From Prosthecochloris sp. (GTDB taxonomy: Bacteria; Bacteroidota; Chlorobiia; Chlorobiales; Chlorobiaceae): DNA of 28,300 nt. Below are positions 24,364-28,300 of the stretch, in pieces (the stretch's first letter is position 1; each line of letters opens with the position of its first letter). The translations under genes and the position numbers were made by a program. The stretch is taken from the NCBI GenBank assembly GCA_015482705.2, contig JADMLA020000012.1, forward strand, positions 1 to 28,300, in the 5' to 3' direction. The notes under the pieces are model-generated. The model saw nothing but the letters and a program-made list of their open reading frames with translations. It was not told the DNA's origin and ran no database searches.

Positions 24364-25920
24364 ATGCTTTCCCAGCTCAGCGCAGCTGCCCTAATCGGGA
24401 TAGATGCCCTCAAAGTAGAGGTCGAAACCAACGTTTCAGGAGGCCTGCCTTCATTTACCGTTGTCGGATTACCAGACAACGCCATACGCGAAAGTCGAGA
24501 AAGAATCCTGACCGCAATAAAGAACTCGGGCTTCAACCTTCCGCCAAAAAAAATCACGGTGAATCTCGCACCTGCCGATGTAAAAAAAGAAGGAACCGCT
24601 TTCGACCTCTCGATTGCGATCGGACTTCTCGGCTCACTGCAGGAAGTAGACAATGAGCTCGATGAAACGCTTATCATCGGAGAACTGGCTCTCGACGGAT
24701 CACTCAGACGCATCAACGGAGCTCTGCCCATAGCGATGATGGCTGCACGTGAAAAAATCAAACGGATCATCCTGCCAGAAATAAATGCAGAAGAAGCGGC
24801 GATAGCGGTTGCCGCCTCACATTCGGCCATAGCTGTACATGGCGTAAAAACTCTTTCCGATACTGTCAGCCTCTTGAGAGATCCCTCTCATTGCAAACCC
24901 GCGGAAGTTGACGTGGAAAGGCTTTTTCTGGACCATCCAGAATATCCGGTTGATTTCGCCGACATCAAAGGCCAGGCAACCGCCAAAAAAGCGATGGAAA
25001 TCGCAGCGGCAGGAGGCCATAACCTCATTATGATAGGCCCGCCCGGAAGTGGCAAAACGCTTCTTGCAAAAGCACTGCCCGGCATTCTTCCTCCACTGAA
25101 TTTCGAGGAGTCACTCGAAACGACAAAGATTTATTCGGTTGCCGACAAGCTGAACAACGGAAAACCGCTCATGACCCACCGCCCTTTCCGCAACCCGCAC
25201 CATACCACGAGCAATGTTGCACTGATCGGTGGCGGTACGATGGCAAAACCCGGTGAAGTCAGCCTCGCGCACAATGGAGTTCTTTTTCTCGACGAGCTAC
25301 CCGAGTTTACAAGAAATGCCCTCGAGGTCCTTCGCCAACCGCTTGAAGACAACGAAGTAACGGTTTCACGCATTTCGCTCACCACGAACTATCCGGCCTG
25401 TTTCATGCTGGTGGCCGCGATGAATCCAAGTCCGGCCGGAGCCCTCAAAGATCAGGACGGCAACCTTACCGCCACACCGCAGCAGATTCAACGATACCTG
25501 TCGAAAATCTCCGGCCCGCTGCTCGATCGGATAGACATCCATATCGACGTCCCTAAAGTTGACAATCAGGAACTGTTTTCAACAGCAAAAGGAGAAAGCT
25601 CGGAAGTGATCCGCAACCGGGTCATAAGCGCGCGAGAAAGGCAGGTAAATCGTTTTAGCGAAGGAAACGCTCCCGGCATCCACGCAAACGCCCAGATGAC
25701 AACCAGGCTCATCAAAAAGTTTTGCCCGCTCGACAAACCCTGCGCCACGAAGCTCATGGAAGCCATGGAACGGCTTAATCTGTCAGCCCGTGCCCACGAC
25801 CGCATTCTCAAAGTCAGCCGAACCATCGCCGACCTCGAAGGCTCGGACAACATCGAAATGCCCCATCTGATCCAGGCGATACAGTACAGAAGCCTCGACA
25901 GGGATTTCTGGAATTACTGA
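24364..25920 (+). CDS. YifB/ComM family AAA+ ATPase (magnesium chelatase-like)
   Basis: Members of this family are hexameric helicases; ComM promotes branch migration during integration of transformed DNA. The 518-aa chain has the amino-terminal ChlI-like domain (VEVETNVSGGLPSFTVVGLP, 19-38), Walker A GPPGSGKT at 225-232, the motif FRNPHHTTSNVALIGGG, Walker B GVLFLDELPEF near 310, and the carboxy-terminal Mg-chelatase domain (LNLSARAHDRILKVSRTIAD). Where most YifB proteins have the cysteine cluster NPCPCG...CxC, this one reads NPSPAGALKDQDGNLTATP, with no cysteine. It is not the chlorophyll-pathway BchI subunit: the amino-terminal domain excludes that. No ribosome-binding site is obvious. Confidence 0.94.
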   Translation: MLSQLSAAALIGIDALKVEVETNVSGGLPSFTVVGLPDNAIRESRERILTAIKNSGFNLPPKKITVNLAPADVKKEGTAFDLSIAIGLLGSLQEVDNELDETLIIGELALDGSLRRINGALPIAMMAAREKIKRIILPEINAEEAAIAVAASHSAIAVHGVKTLSDTVSLLRDPSHCKPAEVDVERLFLDHPEYPVDFADIKGQATAKKAMEIAAAGGHNLIMIGPPGSGKTLLAKALPGILPPLNFEESLETTKIYSVADKLNNGKPLMTHRPFRNPHHTTSNVALIGGGTMAKPGEVSLAHNGVLFLDELPEFTRNALEVLRQPLEDNEVTVSRISLTTNYPACFMLVAAMNPSPAGALKDQDGNLTATPQQIQRYLSKISGPLLDRIDIHIDVPKVDNQELFSTAKGESSEVIRNRVISARERQVNRFSEGNAPGIHANAQMTTRLIKKFCPLDKPCATKLMEAMERLNLSARAHDRILKVSRTIADLEGSDNIEMPHLIQAIQYRSLDRDFWNY

Positions 25921-26001
25921 GAAAGAAGGCAAGGAAAAAAGTTTACAATGTCGAATCGTTATACCGGCATCTTTTGAAAAAACCTGAACATTGGAGATAG
26001 T

Positions 26002-26118
26002 ATGAGCAAAGCCGCCCACAAAAGAAACACAACCGAGGCGGGAAAGGCTACAGCTTTAGAGTTGAGGATATACACATTAACAAGTACTGTTGGCAGTCAC
26101 TATGTCTCGAAACGTTGA
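26002..26118 (+). CDS. Candidate 38-aa small ORF overlapping the CYTH gene start
   Basis: An ATG at 26002 is preceded by GGAG (25993-25996) at good spacing, the best ribosome-binding site in this interval. It opens a 38-codon frame beginning MSKAAHKRNTTEAGK that ends at 26118, 17 bases inside the next gene. The peptide is basic, without a signal or membrane segment and without known motif. It could be a leader peptide that couples translation to the CYTH gene, which has no ribosome-binding site of its own, or a chance ORF. The rest of 25921-26101 shows nothing. Confidence 0.3.
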   Translation: MSKAAHKRNTTEAGKATALELRIYTLTSTVGSHYVSKR

Positions 26119-26623
26119 AATAAAAGCCCGTATCGATAACCTCGAAGACCTTGAACGCAAGATCGAGGAAATTGCCGATGGAAAACCTTCTGAAATCATC
26201 CAGGACGATACCTTTTTCAGATGTACCAACGGCCGGTTAAAACTGAGGACCTTTTCCAACGGTAGTGGAGAACTGATATTCTATAAACGAGCGGACGAAT
26301 CGGGACCAAAGAAGTGCTTTTATCTGATCTCCAAAACTCCCGAACCGGAAACAATGCGGAAAACACTCGATCTGGCTTATGGTGCAGTCGGCCGAGTTCA
26401 AAAACATCGCACGTTGTATTTTATCGGTAGAACAAGGATTCACTTGGACCGTGTTGAAAGTCTGGGCGATTTTCTTGAACTTGAAGTTGTGCTTTCCGAT
26501 GGAGAACCTTCCAAAGATGGTGTTGACGAAGCCAAAACCATTCTTTGCCGACTCGGAGTCAACGACTCACAATTGATTGAAAGCGCTTATGTTGATTTGC
26601 TGCAACAGCATGGTGCACCATAA
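26102..26623 (+). CDS. CYTH-domain protein (class IV adenylate cyclase / triphosphatase-like)
   Basis: CYTH proteins are tunnel enzymes acting on triphosphate compounds. The 173-aa chain starts MSRNVEIKARI, matching the amino-terminal ExExK-type motif in part (the first glutamate is Asn). It continues with basic and acidic tunnel residues: DDTFFRC, GRLKLRTF, ELIFYKRAD, then VGRVQKHRTLYFIGRTRIHLDRVESLGDFLELEVV. This order is the usual CYTH plan. Substrate (ATP for cyclisation, thiamine triphosphate or inorganic triphosphate) cannot be decided. The frame extends to a TTG at 26090; the ATG at 26102 is preferred because it begins at the motif. It lies 32 bp before the GNAT remnant. Confidence 0.85.
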   Translation: MSRNVEIKARIDNLEDLERKIEEIADGKPSEIIQDDTFFRCTNGRLKLRTFSNGSGELIFYKRADESGPKKCFYLISKTPEPETMRKTLDLAYGAVGRVQKHRTLYFIGRTRIHLDRVESLGDFLELEVVLSDGEPSKDGVDEAKTILCRLGVNDSQLIESAYVDLLQQHGAP

Positions 26624-26655
26624 CAAATTCTTACAAACCAGGGGAAGGCTATTTC

Positions 26656-27057
26656 ATGGTTTCCAAACAAAAGGAATCATCCATGGAAAACTGTTTCACA
26701 ATATCCACGGATAAAAACAAATTGGATATCGCAGTTGTTCATGACTATCTGTGCAACAGGTCCTATTGGGGTAAAGGAAGAACAATTGAAACCGTACGGA
26801 AAAGCATCGACAACTCTTTATGCTTCGGGATGTACGATAAAGCCGCCAATTTTGTCGGGTTTGTGAGAGTCGTGACGGATTATGCAGTTTTTGCCTATTT
26901 GATGGACCTTTTTGTTTTAGAGCCTTACAGAAATAGAGGACTTGGAAAAATGCTGGTGGACCATATCGTGAACAACAGTATCAACGTCGGTGAAATTTAC
27001 AAGATCTTGGAGATATCGAGAGCAACGTTTTACCGGAGTTGGGAGATGGGAAAATAG
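26656..27057 (+). pseudogene. GNAT acetyltransferase truncated and fused to a recombinase-like HTH tail
   Basis: Residues about 12-107 of this 133-aa ORF are a GNAT acetyltransferase: YWGKGRTIETVRKSIDNSLC, VGFVRVVTDYAVFAYLMDLF, then the acetyl-CoA loop VLEPYRNRGLGKMLVDHIV (87-105). The family normally continues for about 30-40 more residues with a T.DAH.LY.KFGF block, which is missing. Instead residues 109-128, INVGEIYKILEISRATFYRS, read like the carboxy-terminal helix-turn-helix of Hin/resolvase-type serine recombinases. The frame is uninterrupted across the join (near 26970-26985). A good ribosome-binding site (GGGGAAGG, 26641-26648) precedes the ATG, so the chimera may be translated, but acetyltransferase activity is doubtful. 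The join is probably a deletion or element-excision scar. Confidence 0.7.
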
Positions 27058-27345
27058 TCAGGTTGAGATTTATATAACTCATTATTGGTTTGGAGATCAT
27101 AGGAAAACGTCTGGTGTACTTCTTGATAAATAGCAGGCAAGAGATTGGAAATAAAAAGGGAGCGCATTACACTGTATCTACATACATAAATATCACTTAT
27201 GTCTTTTTAAAAGCCATTGAACAGCATCCCTCATTTTGCCTACTCTTCCAACCGCCTCACTCATATCCGGTCATTCAGGCTTGGCAGCTTCTGTTTATCA
27301 ATAAACCTATGATCCCCACCTCCTATAGGCTCGTTTTTTAGTTGC
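27058..27345. other. AT-rich intergenic stretch with short repeats
   Basis: No supported gene lies here. It holds the left copies of two short repeats that recur on the other side of the grpB-like gene: a 21-bp sequence at 27210-27230 (18 of 21 identical to 28044-28064) and TTTATCAATAAA at 27294-27305 (exact copy at 27917-27928). The second is the core of GTTTAT-CA-ATAAAC, an inverted repeat with only two central bases. Confidence 0.6.
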
Positions 27346-28064
27346 TTAACTTTTTTTACGATTATTTTCTTGAATTTCTTCAAGCTCATCGGAAGTAAAG
27401 CCATGATCTCTCAAAATAGCCAGTAAAAATGATGATTTACCCTCCACATAGGAATCGATATCATCAAAATATCGTTGTGCCAATTCTAACTTTATCTTTC
27501 CGTATCTTGTTGCAAGTGACGTATTTGCCCTAAGAGCATTTCGTATAGCAAGATGGTTTTCAAGCGCTTGACATCCTGCTATACATGCATAAAGATTATG
27601 TTCAGGAAAACCTTCCAGTGTGGTAAATGCTTCACGACCTTCAATACCAAGATTCCCTCTATGCAAAGCACCGATAGATGAAAGTCTTTTTATAATGATT
27701 TTCAATGTTTCTTTGTTTGGAGCAACTATCGTCAAGTCAATGATCGGTTTTGCAGCCAATCCGGGAACCGAAGTGCTCCCGACATGTTCAAGCGATAAAG
27801 CCACATCAGAGATATGAGGCCAAATATGGTCGTGTAGTAATTCGAAATCTCTTATCCAGCCAGGATTATACTTTGAAACAATGATTCTTTTCATTTTCTC
27901 AGTTCATATATTATTATTTATCAATAAAATACTGTATTGATGACCTGTATTGCAGATTTTCATGACGTGTTCTTCCTTGGTTGAGTTTAGCATTTTTTCT
28001 ACCACCAAGTGGTCTGGTTTTTCAGGTTCACGTCCATACTTTTAAAGCTATTGAACAACGTCCC
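27210..28064. repeat. Two nested pairs of direct repeats flanking grpB
   Basis: Outer pair: 27210-27230 and 28044-28064, 18 of 21 bases identical, sharing ATTGAACA and TCCC. Inner pair: TTTATCAATAAA at 27294-27305 and 27917-27928, exact. Both pairs are in the same orientation and enclose the grpB-like gene. The inner repeat is AT-rich, so chance cannot be excluded for it on its own. Confidence 0.5.
27346..27894 (-). CDS. GrpB family protein (UPF0157, nucleotidyltransferase fold)
   Basis: The 182-aa product matches the GrpB/UPF0157 family, predicted nucleotidyltransferases of unknown function. The landmark is EHVGSTSVPGLAAKPIIDLT (36-55), whose GST and D-x-T elements resemble the nucleotidyltransferase active site, followed by PEHNLYACIAG and the end-of-domain block YGKIKLELAQRYFDDIDSYVEGKSSFL. 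The name comes from homology and does not imply a link to chaperone GrpE. The gene is visibly AT-richer than its core neighbours (21 G+C in the 60 bases from 27421, against 31 from 12421) and is flanked by short direct repeats, which suggests acquisition. Confidence 0.88.
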   Translation of the reverse strand: MKRIIVSKYNPGWIRDFELLHDHIWPHISDVALSLEHVGSTSVPGLAAKPIIDLTIVAPNKETLKIIIKRLSSIGALHRGNLGIEGREAFTTLEGFPEHNLYACIAGCQALENHLAIRNALRANTSLATRYGKIKLELAQRYFDDIDSYVEGKSSFLLAILRDHGFTSDELEEIQENNRKKS

Positions 28065-28085
28065 CTTTATAAAAGGATACATTGC

Positions 28086-28300
28086 ATGTCGACAAAATCA
28101 GAAAAAACCGGATCACGAAAAAGCGGCGGATCACTGATAGCCGCCCTTATGGTTATCTGCGTTATGGCAACCAGCACAGTAATGGCGCAAAACGTTGCCC
28201 GGGCGAATGTAATTCAGGTAAAGTATACCGGCTATAAACCAACCGGTGTTTTTGAAACAGAGTTACGATACTTCTACGAAGTCTCCGGGGTACGCTCATA
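28086..28300 (+). CDS. Exported protein, 5' part only (runs off the window)
   Basis: An ATG at 28086 with AAAAGGA 9 bases upstream opens a frame to the window edge (71 codons). The amino end is basic (MSTKSEKTGSRKSGGS), followed by a hydrophobic core (LIAALMVICVMATSTVM) and a probable signal peptidase I site after AMA-like VMA, so the product is exported. The mature start, QNVARANVIQVKYTGYKPTG, gives no recognised family. The spacer 27895-28085 holds the right-hand copies of the two direct repeats and no gene. Confidence 0.75.
   Translation, partial: MSTKSEKTGSRKSGGSLIAALMVICVMATSTVMAQNVARANVIQVKYTGYKPTGVFETELRYFYEVSGVRS

Overview
This window looks like a chromosomal segment of a green sulfur bacterium (Chlorobiota, family Chlorobiaceae). 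The strongest marker is pscC (minus strand, 24163-23435), the membrane-bound cytochrome c subunit of the type I (P840) photosynthetic reaction centre. Supporting markers are a single-chain pyruvate:ferredoxin oxidoreductase (pyruvate synthase in the reductive TCA cycle), split glycine cleavage P protein (gcvPA) with gcvH, and an hpf-hprK pair. Genus is not resolved from this sequence alone.

Layout, left to right. 1-300: a repeat-rich spot (heptamer tandem array, dispersed palindromes, 14-bp tandem array) that runs into the 3' end of tilS. 1425-6383 (+): psd, tatA, a lipoprotein with lamin-tail and FlgD-like domains, recN, dapA. 6376-9122 (-): gcvPA, gcvH and, beyond a palindrome-bearing spacer, rlmB. 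9357-12899 (+): nifJ, closed by a strong bidirectional terminator. 13001-22791 (-): a long run of co-directional genes, read in order of transcription as a class I methyltransferase, a propeller-like unknown, xer recombinase, short hpf, hprK, a peptide-type ABC binding lipoprotein, a DppB-type permease, ruvB and a TPR lipoprotein. Several of these overlap at start/stop codons. 22939-23304 (+): queF, with a bidirectional terminator between it and pscC (-). 24364-27057 (+): yifB, a small candidate ORF, a CYTH-domain protein and a truncated GNAT gene. 27346-27894 (-): grpB-like. 28086-end (+): the 5' part of an exported protein.

Most of the window is ordinary core genome: lipid synthesis (psd), Tat export (tatA), lysine synthesis (dapA), glycine metabolism, tRNA/rRNA modification (tilS, queF, rlmB), recombination and repair (recN, ruvB, xer), carbon fixation (nifJ) and photosynthesis (pscC). 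The accessory part is the right end, about 26.6-28.1 kb. It is AT-richer, and it holds an acetyltransferase fused in frame to what looks like the helix-turn-helix tail of a serine recombinase. Next to it is a grpB gene flanked on both sides by two nested pairs of short direct repeats. I found no CRISPR array, tRNA, rRNA or complete insertion sequence, and no clear new multi-gene system. The best leads are the GNAT-recombinase chimera with its repeat-flanked neighbour, the acidic linker of PscC, the cysteine-less YifB, and repeat-derived protein tails.
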